NCBI GenBank assembly: GCA_963708805.1
Contig: CAVPUA010000001.1
Coordinates: 1 to 64,000 of the forward strand
Source of the DNA: CAVPUA01 sp963708805
GTDB lineage: Bacteria > Actinomycetota > Actinomycetes > Mycobacteriales > Jatrophihabitantaceae
Direction of reading: 5' to 3'
DNA length: 64,000 bases
Shown here piece by piece: positions 31,668-40,325 of the stretch. Made by a program: the position numbers and the translations under genes. The notes under the pieces are model-generated. The model did no database searches. It was not told the origin of the DNA and was given only the letters and a program-made list of their open reading frames with translations. The number at the start of each line of letters is the position of its first letter. Positions within the stretch are counted from its first letter, which is position 1.

Positions 31668-32587
31668 CCGAGGGCCCCGCTCACCAGCCCGGCGTTGCTC
31701 ACCGCGACGCAGGCGCCGCGTGCCCGGCTCTCGACCGAGCGCTCGGCCACACCCACCACCCATTGCGCGGTACCGCCCAGTACCCGGACGGTGCCCCGCG
31801 CCAACAGACTCACGCGGGTGCGCACTCGGGCCGACCGGCGGCCGGCACTTTTGATCTCGATGCGGCTCCAGGACGTCCCGGCCCGGAAGTCGCGGCGGAG
31901 CACCCACTTCGGTGTCAGCCGGTGGGCCGGGATGTGATCGAAAACCTCGGCTTCGTCGCACCAGACGACGCGACCACCGGCCCGAGTCAGCCTAAAGGTC
32001 AGGTCGGTGTCCTCGCCTCCGGTTAGCCCGAACGACTCGTCGAATCGGAGTTGGTGGGCGTTGATCGCGTCGAGGTCGAGCAGCAGGTTGTTCGTTGCCC
32101 CGGTCCGCACGGTGGTCCCGGTGACCCGCTGGCGTCGTTCGAAGCGGCGGCTGCCGGTCACCCAATCCGACGGCGGCTGGTCGTACCGCGGGACGACCGG
32201 CGCCGAAACCGCCGCGGGGTGGTACTCCTGCCAGCAGTCGACCAGTGCGGCCAGCCAACCCGGCCCGGGCGTCTCGTCGTCGTCGATGAACACCAGCGCG
32301 CGGACGTCGGGGTCGGCAGCGGCGACGTCGAGCGCTCGATTGCGGGCCGCCGCGATGCCGGGACGGGGTTCGTGGACGTAGTCAATGCGCGCGAGGCGGG
32401 TCGCCGACCCGACGGCGGACCGCGCCCCGCCGGCCGGATCGTTGTCGATCACGACCACCGACGCCGCGATCGGCAGTGCGGCGACCTGCTCGGCGAGGAC
32501 GGGGAGTATCCGGGTCAGCTCGTCGGGTCGTCGATAGGTCAACACGGCCACGAGCACCTCGAACGGTCCGGCTGGAGTGCTGGTCAT
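31541..32587 (-). CDS. Glycosyltransferase family 2, paralog of the 25.2-kb enzyme
   Basis: Intact, 348 residues from ATG 32587 (MTSTPAGPFEVLVAVLTYRRP). Motifs are VVVIDNDPAGGARS, YVHEPRPGIAAARNRAL, ALVFIDDDETPGPGWLAAL, TGATNNLLLDLDAI, FGLTGGEDTDLTFRL and WVLRRDFRAGTSW. A hydrophobic segment lies near the C terminus (ACVAVSNAGLVSGALGYAL). The reading frame continues upstream of 32587, but conserved residues begin here. The last ~40 residues are basic and Ser/Arg-rich and overlap the opposite gene, so an indel-extended tail cannot be excluded. Confidence 0.87.
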   Translation of the reverse strand: MTSTPAGPFEVLVAVLTYRRPDELTRILPVLAEQVAALPIAASVVVIDNDPAGGARSAVGSATRLARIDYVHEPRPGIAAARNRALDVAAADPDVRALVFIDDDETPGPGWLAALVDCWQEYHPAAVSAPVVPRYDQPPSDWVTGSRRFERRQRVTGTTVRTGATNNLLLDLDAINAHQLRFDESFGLTGGEDTDLTFRLTRAGGRVVWCDEAEVFDHIPAHRLTPKWVLRRDFRAGTSWSRIEIKSAGRRSARVRTRVSLLARGTVRVLGGTAQWVVGVAERSVESRARGACVAVSNAGLVSGALGYALREYDRRSRAGRKSAASASRTPPADPRSTAQSGRGDVSS

Positions 32588-32671
32588 GAGGGACCGCACG
32601 CTACCAGCGGACGCTGCCGGTGGCTGTACATTCGGTCCCGACCCCACGGCGCGAATACCAGGAGACGGTGC

Positions 32672-33538
32672 ATGATCGGCGTTCCGGTGCGGCCGAGCGT
32701 GATCGCCTACAACGGCTACCTCGCCGGCCTGGGCAACCGGGTCCGCGTGGTGCTCGGCGCCAAGAGCCTGGCCGCCCTCGAGGGCCGCGCCTTCTACTAC
32801 GTCTGGCCGACCGGGGCCGAGTTCGGCCCGCACATGTGGCAGCTCTGGGAGTCGGTGCCGCGCCGGACCGTGTCTCGCGCCACCTCGCGACTGCTGGCTC
32901 TACGCTGGCACTACGACGACGAGAGCCTCGACTGGCTCGACGAGCCGAAGCGGCGCGAGCACCTGTGGCAGATCCGTACCGGTAGCGAAATCCGGCTGCC
33001 CGCGGACGCGCGGCCCTGGGTCGAGGAGCTGCGGGCGCTGACGCCGGTGGCCGCGATCGCTGACCGCGTCCGGGCCGAGTTCGACGCCCACCTGCGGGGC
33101 GCGCCGTATGTCGGCGTGATGGTTCGTGCCCATGCCGTCGCGCATGCGAAGACGCGCGACAGCTCGCCCGTCGACTGGTTCGTCGAGCGGATGCACGAAT
33201 TGCGTGCGGCCGCACCCGACATCCGATTCTTCCTATCCTGCGACACGACTGAAGTCCAGCGCGATGTCATCGCCCGCGTTCCCGGCTGTTTCGCCTTCGA
33301 CGACAAGGGCGCGTACAACTCGGTCGAGGGCGTGCGTTCGGCACTGGCCGACATCTACCTGCTCGCGTCGTCCCAGCATCTGCTCGGCCCGCACTTCTCG
33401 AGCTTCGTCGAGCTGTCCCAGCACTTGTCCGGAGACCGGTTGCGGCTCGAGACGCCGATGGGCGACGCAGGTGGGTACTTAGACGTTTTCGACGGAAGCG
33501 GCCTGGTTTCCGACCCGATCACGCCGTGGCAACGTTGA
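32672..33538 (+). CDS. Putative fucosyltransferase-like enzyme (NodZ/GT23-like fold)
   Basis: Intact, 288 residues from ATG 32672 with AGGAG eight bases upstream. N-terminal half: NGYLAGLGNRVRVVLGAKSLA, the G-x-x-N-R motif of O-FucT-fold enzymes. The middle has PYVGVMVRAHAVAH, matching the GVHxRR-type GDP-binding strand. Next is FFLSCDTTEVQRDV, then SVEGVRSALADIYLLASSQHLLGPHFSSF (in part), the usual C-terminal donor-site region. These features suggest transfer of a GDP-linked deoxyhexose such as fucose. The family resemblance is my reading and no close homolog could be checked. It sits upstream of the Wzc-like gene in the same orientation. Confidence 0.65.
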   Translation: MIGVPVRPSVIAYNGYLAGLGNRVRVVLGAKSLAALEGRAFYYVWPTGAEFGPHMWQLWESVPRRTVSRATSRLLALRWHYDDESLDWLDEPKRREHLWQIRTGSEIRLPADARPWVEELRALTPVAAIADRVRAEFDAHLRGAPYVGVMVRAHAVAHAKTRDSSPVDWFVERMHELRAAAPDIRFFLSCDTTEVQRDVIARVPGCFAFDDKGAYNSVEGVRSALADIYLLASSQHLLGPHFSSFVELSQHLSGDRLRLETPMGDAGGYLDVFDGSGLVSDPITPWQR

Positions 33539-33676
33539 GGCTAGTGAGCGTCGGCGTTCGCGACGGCCAGTTCTGACCTAAGATGGTCTTCACACGGCGT
33601 TGTGAGTGCTCCGTAACGAACTGCCTTCGCTGCGATACCTGAAATTATCGGTTGGGTCATACGGAGAGGTGTACGA

Positions 33677-35344
33677 ATGGACTTGCGCGGGTACCTGCGT
33701 GCGATCCGCGCTAGTTGGTGGATCGTCGTGCTGGTTGCCGTCCTGGGACTGGTTAGCGGGGCATATGATGTGTCTCGTACCGGTCCAATCTATGCCGGAC
33801 ATGTGACCTTTTTTGTGAACTCGCCCACCTCGTCGACCGCGAACTCTGTGTCGTCGAATCTGACGGCGGCTGAGGATCTGGCTGTCTCGTACGCCCAGCT
33901 GCTCTCCAGCGATCGTCTCGGTGACTCGGTCGCCAAGTCCGACCCCGCCATCAAGCTGACCGGGAGCCAAGTCGCCGCTAAGATCTCCGGTGCCGCGCAG
34001 CTCAACACCGTGCTGATTAACGCGACGATCCGCGATTCCTCGCGGACTCGTTTGGTGCTAGTCACGAACGCGGTCGCAATCTCGTTCCCGAAGATGATTG
34101 CCGCAATGTCGACCTCGGATTCGCCGACCGCGCTCGAAGTGACATCGGGGCCGACTGTCAGCAAGGGTCCGGTGTCGCCGCACAAGAAACTCGTGTGGGG
34201 CCTCGGTCTGCTCGTGGGGCTGCTGATCGGGATCGGCATCGCCGTCATCCGGGCGCTTTTCGACACCTCGATCCGCACGGCCGAGCATGTTCGCGAGTTG
34301 ACCGGCTTGCCGGTCATCGGCTCGATCCCGTTTGACCCGTCGGCAAAACGCAGCCCGGCCTTGCTCGCCAGTGACCTGCACTCAGTGCGGGCGGAAGCGA
34401 TCCGTCAGTTGCGCACCAACCTGCAGTTCATCGATGTGTCCGGCCCACTGGGTGTGATCATGGTCACCTCGGCCGTCGTGATGGAGGGCAAGTCCTCGAC
34501 CACAACGAATCTGGCCCTGATGTTCGCGGAGTCCGGACGTTCAGTCCTGCTGATCGAGGCCGACATGCGCCGCCCCCGTGTGGCTCAGTACCTCGGAATG
34601 ATCGGATCGATCGGACTCAGTGACGTGATCGCCCGCCGGGCCGAGCTCGATGACGTCCTGCAGGTCTGGGGCGACACCTCGCTGACCCTGCTGGCCGGCG
34701 GCACCACGCCCCCCAACCCGTCCGAGCTGCTAGACAGTCCACGCATGACGGCGCTGCTTGACACGTTGCGGACCCGCTTTGACCTGATCATCATCGACAC
34801 CCCACCGCTGCTGCCTGTTACCGACGCGGCTGTGCTGGCCACCCGAACCGACGGAGTCGTCATCGTCTGTCGGTACGCCCGCACGAAGAGGAACCAGCTG
34901 CGCGAGGCCGCCCACTCCCTTGTCGCAGTCAACGCGCGGGTGATCGGCGTGGTGCTCAACATGGCGCCGGGTAAGACGCCCTACACCTACGGTGCGGCGG
35001 CCAACGGTGGCGACGTCACCCCGCCCAACAGCTTCACCCCGAGTTCGGCGGCACCTAGTGGGTCGTCGCACAACTCACCGCTGCCCGATCATCGGGCCAT
35101 CGAAGACCGTCCTGTCGAAAACCTATCTGCCCCCAACGGGTCGGGTGCGAACGGCGCCGGTTTGTCGAGTTCGAGCGGATCGGCGCAGCGCCCCGAAGTC
35201 GCGATCAACGAGTCGGTCAACGGATCCGCGAATGGGGCGCTGCATCCTCCGACAAACGGTTCGTCGAACGGCGCGCCTGAGCGAGTTGACTCCGGGGTTC
35301 TGATCTCTACCCCGCGCTCGATTCGGCGCGCCCGGCGCTGGTAG
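33677..35344 (+). CDS. Wzc/CapAB-like chain-length determinant with BY-kinase-type ATPase domain
   Basis: Intact, 555 residues, with GGAGAGG upstream of ATG 33677. A Wzz domain lies between two membrane helices (about residues 15-33 and 172-193), with the Pro/Ser-rich VSPHKKLVWGLGLLVGL before the second. The cytoplasmic ATPase follows: Walker A VVMEGKSSTTTNLA, Walker A' LLIEADMRRPRVAQYL (Glu where Asp is usual), and Walker B LIIIDTPPLLPVTDA. The usual C-terminal tyrosine cluster is absent: the last ~110 residues are Ser/Asn/Gly/Pro-rich with only PYTYG. It should control EPS polymerisation and export. No cognate tyrosine phosphatase is visible in the window. Confidence 0.88.
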   Translation: MDLRGYLRAIRASWWIVVLVAVLGLVSGAYDVSRTGPIYAGHVTFFVNSPTSSTANSVSSNLTAAEDLAVSYAQLLSSDRLGDSVAKSDPAIKLTGSQVAAKISGAAQLNTVLINATIRDSSRTRLVLVTNAVAISFPKMIAAMSTSDSPTALEVTSGPTVSKGPVSPHKKLVWGLGLLVGLLIGIGIAVIRALFDTSIRTAEHVRELTGLPVIGSIPFDPSAKRSPALLASDLHSVRAEAIRQLRTNLQFIDVSGPLGVIMVTSAVVMEGKSSTTTNLALMFAESGRSVLLIEADMRRPRVAQYLGMIGSIGLSDVIARRAELDDVLQVWGDTSLTLLAGGTTPPNPSELLDSPRMTALLDTLRTRFDLIIIDTPPLLPVTDAAVLATRTDGVVIVCRYARTKRNQLREAAHSLVAVNARVIGVVLNMAPGKTPYTYGAAANGGDVTPPNSFTPSSAAPSGSSHNSPLPDHRAIEDRPVENLSAPNGSGANGAGLSSSSGSAQRPEVAINESVNGSANGALHPPTNGSSNGAPERVDSGVLISTPRSIRRARRW

Positions 35345-35478
35345 TAGCGCTCAAGCAAACAGCGATGACCGCCCGCGCCGCGGCGGCTATGTTATCTAGC
35401 GACCGATCGAACGTCGGGCAGGTCGTGGTTTTCGGCGGTCAATGACCGGACGCTCGAGCGGGCGGCGGTTCCGCGCGA
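35345..35478. other. Non-coding stretch after the Wzc-like gene
   Basis: No ORF with coding character was found between the Wzc-like gene and the small minus-strand ORF beginning at 35479. I saw no clear hairpin with a T-tract. Confidence 0.3.
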
Positions 35479-35779
35479 CTAGGTCGGACCGACCGTCTGA
35501 CCCGCGCTGCGAGGGCGGCTCGGCGCGGTCGGGACGGTTAGCTGAGCCAGCTCTAGCAGCAGATATGTCCGCGGCAGGGCACCGACCCGCGACCTGAGCA
35601 TCGACCCCTGATGCTCGCCCGCGGCCGCGGTGATCAGGTCCCTGTGTTCGATCGCCCCCGGCGCGAGACGACGCGATGTCCAGGCGGGCATGACCGGGAT
35701 AACCCTGGGTCTGCAGCCCGGCCCGAGCGCTGTCGTATCGCTAGGTCGACGGGGCGAACGTGCCGACCCTGCTTGCCAT
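35479..35779 (-). CDS. Possible small protein of unknown function
   Basis: A tentative ORF of about 100 codons from ATG 35779 (MASRVGTFAPST), continuing after a frame jump near 35740 into GLQTQGYPG and a 70-residue tail (RRLAPGAIEHRDLITAAAGE; RTYLLLELAQLT). The composition looks protein-like, and it would lie directly downstream of the phosphotransferase gene on the same strand. No family was recognised; it may instead be non-coding or a remnant. Confidence 0.25.
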
Positions 35780-36787
35780 CTAGTCGGGCTCCGCTCGCGG
35801 CCTAGTTCGCAAAAAGACGATCTCGATCATCTGCGGGCGCCTAGTGGTTCGCGGTACTGACCGCAGCGCTCGCATCAGACCGGGCCCAGGGCGATCAGCA
35901 GACGCCTCCTGCAGTTGTCTTTCGGACGCTTCGGTGGGTCGGTTCGCGATCTCGCCGGCTAGTCGCGCCGCCGCTTCGGGGATACCGCCCGGCCAGGGCC
36001 AGCGGGTGCGCTGGTTTCGAGTGCAGGGCCGCCGTGGTGGCGGCGAAGTACAGCTCGTCCGTGCCCGGGGGCGCCCAGCCGGCGTCCTCCCAGTCCATCA
36101 GCCAGGTTTGCCGTCGGGGCAACTCGCAGGTTCCAGCCGGTGAGATCCCCGTGCGACCCTCGCCAGTCCGGTGGCATCCCGGTCGGGGCTGGGAGCGCCG
36201 CCTCAACCACCGCGGAGATCTTGGCGCAGAGTGCCTCGTCCGCAACTCTTGCTGGACGGTGCGGGCGGGACGCGATCGCCTCGTACGCGCTCCAGTGCCA
36301 GCCGTTGGCCGATCCTCGACCCCGCAGGCGCGGAACCCGCACCCCCTCGGCGCCGAGCCGGTCGGCCGCCTCACTGATGAGGCCGGGCCCCATGATCGAG
36401 CGCTCTGGGATCGTCTCGCACCCGAACCACGATCGACGCCGGCCCGGCGCAGACAAGCACGACCAGACCGCTGCGGTGCGACTGGGCGACGAACACGGCG
36501 AGGCGCCGTCGCAGCGGCCGGCGGTGAGTCCACGCATTCGGAGCGGAACCGGCGAAAACCGCTTCGGGCAGGTGGTTGGCCTCGAAGCTCCCCCGGGGAC
36601 CGGGCAGCGCGCGCGAGCCGACCGGGCGCGCGGCCAGCCAGAGGCGCCCGCCGCGCCAGCAGCGGGACGCAGGTGAGGCGGTATAGAGGGTAGTCCCAAG
36701 CGCCGTCGCTGAGCGCGGCTCGGTCGGAACGAGCACGTTGCGCCACTTCGGCGGAAAGCGCACGTACAAGCCGGCCGGTCTGCTCAT
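35780..36787 (-). CDS. Aminoglycoside-phosphotransferase-like kinase associated with EPS genes (frameshifted)
   Basis: A protein-kinase-like fold enzyme of about 335 residues. The catalytic loop is GSHGDLTGWNLR (HGDxxxxN) and the metal-binding site is WLMDWEDAGWAPPGTDEL, both from the APH/choline-kinase family. The N-terminal portion starting at ATG 36787 (MSRPAGLYVRFPPKWRNVLVP) continues PTEPRSATALGTTLY and SRALPGPRGSFEANHLPE. Jumps occur near 36420, 36120 and 35965. The end at TAG 35780 assumes the C-terminal frame GEIANRPTEASERQLQ. Family members next to polysaccharide genes are presumed small-molecule or sugar kinases; the substrate is unknown. Confidence 0.65.
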
Positions 36788-36888
36788 CGTAGGAATCGGC
36801 CACCCAGAGTTGCTCGTCGGCTTTGATCACCGCGCCAGTAATGGCCGTTGATCTGCGATGTTGTCTCTGTGTCAACTATCATCGTCTA
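36788..36888. promoter_or_regulatory. Divergent promoter region, kinase-like gene / sulfotransferase operon
   Basis: About 100 bp between divergent starts. It must contain the promoter of the sulfotransferase-polymerase-acyltransferase operon. No boxes were assigned. Confidence 0.35.
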
Positions 36889-37857
36889 ATGACTGATTCG
36901 GCGGAACCTCAAGTCGGACGGGTTCGCGGGCGGGCCGTGTCCGTCTGTCGTTCGCGGATCCGTGGCTACGGCCAGGCCACCGCGTCGTGGCGTCCTGATC
37001 CGGATTTCATGATCATTGGCGCCAAACGTGGTGGCAGCACTTCGTTTCTACTTCGACCCGCTGGCCCACCCGAATGTCTGCCCGCTGTTCCCGCGGCCGA
37101 ACCTGCTCCCCAAGGCCGAAGCGACCAAGGGGATCCACTACTTCGACGTGAACTACCGGCGTGGCGAGCGCTGGTACCGCTGGTATCTGCCAGAGCTTGT
37201 GGTTTGCCGGCGCCCGTCAGGTGGCCAAGGTCGGAGCGCCCGTCGTCACCGGCGAGGGCTCGCCGGACTATTCCTTCCATCAAGCCGCGCCGGGCCGAGC
37301 GGCGGCGCTGATTCCCGAAGTGAAGCTGATCCTTGCCTGCGCGATCCCGTGCAGCGCACCTACAGCCATAGCAAGGGACGGGGGCGCAACGGGTTCGAGG
37401 AACTCGACTTCGTGGATGCGCTCGCCGCCGAGGACGACCGGGTTGGTGAGGCCGACCGCAGCGGGCCGCTCGCGGATCCGTCCTACTACAGCTACGCACA
37501 CGAGCATACGCCCCACGCCTGCCAGAGCGAGTACGACGTCGCGTTGCGGCGCTGGCTGGAGCACTACGGGCGCGAGCGGTTCCTGGTGCTGCCGGCCGAG
37601 GATTATTACAAGGATCCCAGGGCGTCACTCGGGCGCGCGTTGGACTCCCTGGGGTCGCCACGCGCCCAGGCGGTCGGGCACCGGCGAGATCCGCAACTCA
37701 GCGCCCGGCAGCTCGATCGATCCGGCCGTCGGCTATCGGTGCGCGGCCCGCTTCGCCGAGCACAACCAGGCGCTCGAGCAACTCACCGGCGAGCGGTTCG
37801 ACTGGTGGCAGCCCTCGATCGGATCGCTGCCCACCGGCCGCCGCCCGGCGGTCCTGA
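36889..37857 (+). CDS. PAPS-dependent carbohydrate sulfotransferase (frameshifted)
   Basis: Would transfer sulfate from PAPS to a hydroxyl of the polysaccharide or its lipid-linked precursor. The 5'-phosphosulfate loop is DFMIIGAKRGGSTS. The heparan-type segment KGIHYFDVNYRRGERWYRWYL follows, then GEGSPDYSFH. The 3'-phosphate motif is RDPVQRTYSHSK, and YYSYAHEHTPHACQSEYDVAL with RERFLVLPAEDYYKDP are family-typical. Frame jumps fall near 37045, 37195, 37345 and 37665. The start is ATG 36889 (MTDSAEPQVGRVRG). The end is taken as TGA 37857, just before the polymerase. Total length is about 320 residues, normal for bacterial members. It is the only sulfotransferase recognised in the window and is the natural consumer of the PAPS made by cysD-cysNC 8 kb downstream. 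Confidence 0.87.
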
Positions 37858-37864
37858 TGTCGAG

Positions 37865-39112
37865 GTGCGGCGCTCCGGTTCGCGCCACAACGACCAGGCC
37901 ACCAAGATCGTCTGCGCGATCGTGCTGGTGATGCTCGGCATGCGGACGAGCGTCCACTTCTTGGGCCTGAGCGCAGGAACGCTGGTGGCGCTCCTGCTCG
38001 TACCCGTGTGGGCCCCCCACGTTCGACGCTTTCGCGGTGGACGGCTCGTCATCGCGGTATCGCTGGCCTGCATGGTTTGGGGCTACGCGCTGATGTCGAT
38101 CGCCGCGTCCGAAATGGTGGACACCGTCAATCCGAGCGACCGCACCCAGTCGATCACCATGTTCATGAGCATTGCCGTTGGCGTCGGCGCGATCTTCTGG
38201 GGTCGCACGGTCATGTCATTGGAAATGGTCGGCTTATGGTATGGCGTGGGACTGGTGATCGACGCCTGGTTTATTTGGTTCGGTGCCCGGCAACAATCCG
38301 TGGAAGTTCGTCTGGGCTATCCCGGTGAGCGTCGCCGCGCCGGGGCTACCCCGGGCGGCGCCTACGACCCGCGCCGGCGTGCTCCGCGCTGCTGACGCTC
38401 GCGATCGTATCCGTAGTACTGAACTGCCGATCGTATTCGGCCGCGTCTGGCTCTTTGGCCGTTCTACTCCTGTGGAACGCCCGGCCGGTTGCGATGACGC
38501 GTCGAGGTTGGTGGGTGACGACCTTGGCCGCGATCGTCGTCGGCGCCGGGCTCGCGCTGTACTACCTCGCGACCTCGTTGCTGGTGGCCGGCTATCTCGG
38601 TAAGAGCGCCCAGGAGCGTACGGTGGCCCAGATCCAGACCAGCGGGTCGCTGCGCCGCTCGGCGGCCGCCCGGAGCTGTCGGCGACCTGGGTGTCGACGA
38701 AATATCGCTCCCGGCGGCTTGGGCTTCGGGGTTGCTCGACGCCAAGCGACGTGCTCGGGTAGCCAAGTCGGGTCTGGCCGGTATCGGGTACAACCCCAAC
38801 AACGGCTACGTCGAGCGCTTCATGCTCGGCGGGCACATCGAGCTCGACTCGATCTTCGGAGACCTTATGGGCGTCGGCCGGTTTCGCCGGCCTGGCCCTG
38901 GTGCTGCTGATGACCTTCACCGTCGTTCGGTACCTCTGCACCGACATATCGCGCGGCACCGCACTGGTTCTGCCTGAAGCGTTCCCCTCGGTCTGGACAA
39001 TTTGGAGCATCGCGTTCAGCCCGCTCTACGCCTCCTTGCCGATCGTGATCCTCGCGCTCGGCCTGGTGCTGCCGGCCCGGACCCCGTCGTCCGTGGGGAG
39101 AAACCGGCGTGA
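37865..39112 (+). CDS. O-antigen polymerase/ligase-like (Wzy) membrane protein (frameshifted)
   Basis: A multi-pass membrane protein of about 415 residues. Hydrophobic helices include TKIVCAIVLVMLGM, LVALLLVPVWAPHV, LVIAVSLACMVWGYALM, SIAVGVGAIFWG, WWVTTLAAIVVGAGLALYYLA, ALVLLMTFTVVRYL and SPLYASLPIVILALGLVLPA. The large periplasmic loop has GIGYNPNNGYVERFMLGGHIELDS, in part the typical H-N-x-x-L position of ligase/polymerase proteins. Jumps occur near 38280, 38395, 38670, 38730 and 38875. It lies between the sulfotransferase and the acyltransferase, with a GTGA-type overlap to the latter. It would polymerise repeat units outside the membrane. Confidence 0.75.
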
Positions 39113-40228
39113 GCTCAGCAGGCCGGTCGCTGCGGTACCGACCCGAGCTCGACGGCATCCGGGCGGTCGGCGTGACGCTCGTGCTCATCCACCATGTGTG
39201 GCAGCCCGAACGGTTCGGTGGCTTCGTCGGCGTCGACATGTTCTTCGTGCTCAGCGGCTACCTGATCACCTCGATCCTTCGCAACGAGATCGATCGACTG
39301 GGCCGGGTCCGGCTTCTGCGTTTCTACGGTCGTCGCTTCCTGCGGCTGTATCCCTGCTGCTGCTGGTGATCCTGGTTGCGCTGCCCTTCAATCGCCTGCT
39401 CATCGGTGGCGGGCTGGGCGCGCAAGCTCAAGGACGCGGTCATCGCCGCTACCTATACCGGCAACCTGTACATGACCTATCGCGGTCACTGGAACGGCCC
39501 GTTCACGCACACCTGGTCGCTGGCGCTCGAAGAGCAGCGGCACGATCTGGTCCTGGCTGCTCGTCCTGCTGCTGGCCGTACGGGACGCCACAGATGTCGG
39601 CCGCCGTTGAGCGTGCTCGGCGTCCTCGTCCTCGTCATGGCGACGCTCAAGGATCCGCGACTTCCACTTCGGTCAGTGTGTGTTCCCCAGGAAGACCACC
39701 TCGAGTCGGCCTGCTCGCCGGCAGCTGGCTGGCGTTATGGCTGGCCGAGCCGCGGCCGGCGCGGACCCGCGGGCTTCTTGTAAATCGCCCGGCGACCGGG
39801 CTGGCGGCGGTCGGGCTGTATCGCCTGCCTGGCGCTCGTGGTGTTCTCGAGCACGCAGGCCATTCCCGACGGGGTCTACGCGCCGGTCGTCGGCGTCCGC
39901 AACCGTGTTGCTGATCGCCTACCTCACCCGGCGCTCGCACGAAGGAGTGATCGTGCGCGGGCTGACCGTCCCACCGGTCGTCGGGCTGGGTCGGATCTCC
40001 TATGGCGTCTACCTCTGGCACTATCCGATCGTCCTACTGGTCGCGGCGCACATGGGGGGCTCCCCGTGGGCGCGACTGCCAGTGGTGGCTATCGCCGCGG
40101 TGGTCGCGGCAACGCTGAGCTACCGGTTCGTTGAGGCGCCGTTCCTGCGGCTCAAGGACCGTCTCGGCGCCGGCCCGGCCCAAGGCCCGCGGGCGATCGA
40201 TCCCGAGCAACTGGCCCCCCGCACCTGA
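39109..40228 (+). CDS. Membrane O-acyltransferase, OafA/AT3 family (frameshifted)
   Basis: An integral membrane acyltransferase of about 373 residues, start GTG 39109. The N-terminal signature is LRYRPELDGIRAVGVTLVLIHH with the catalytic His, then GGFVGVDMFFVLSGYLITS and RFYGRRFLRLYP. Mid-region: HTWSLALEEQ. C-terminal: GLGRISYGVYLWHYPIVLL and LSYRFVEAPFLRLKDRL. Jumps occur near 39360, 39415, 39540, 39700, 39820 and 39905. Members add acetyl or other acyl groups to surface polysaccharides, so the EPS is likely acylated. It converges on the beta-helix gene with a hairpin between them. Confidence 0.87.
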
Positions 40229-40255
40229 TCAACTATCCCGGACCGCCCTAACCAC

Positions 40256-40302
40256 TGACTGGTCAGTTCCGCGCTGACTGGTCACTAGCAACTGACCAGT
40301 CA
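40256..40302. terminator. Bidirectional hairpin between convergent acyltransferase and beta-helix genes
   Basis: TGACTGGTCA occurs at 40256-40265 and 40275-40284, and its reverse complement TGACCAGTCA at 40293-40302. The last two form a perfect 10-bp stem with an 8-nt loop. The position between two stop codons (40228 and 40326) suggests a terminator serving both directions. Confidence 0.6.
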
Positions 40303-40325
40303 CCGTGGAAGTGGCGGGCAGACGA

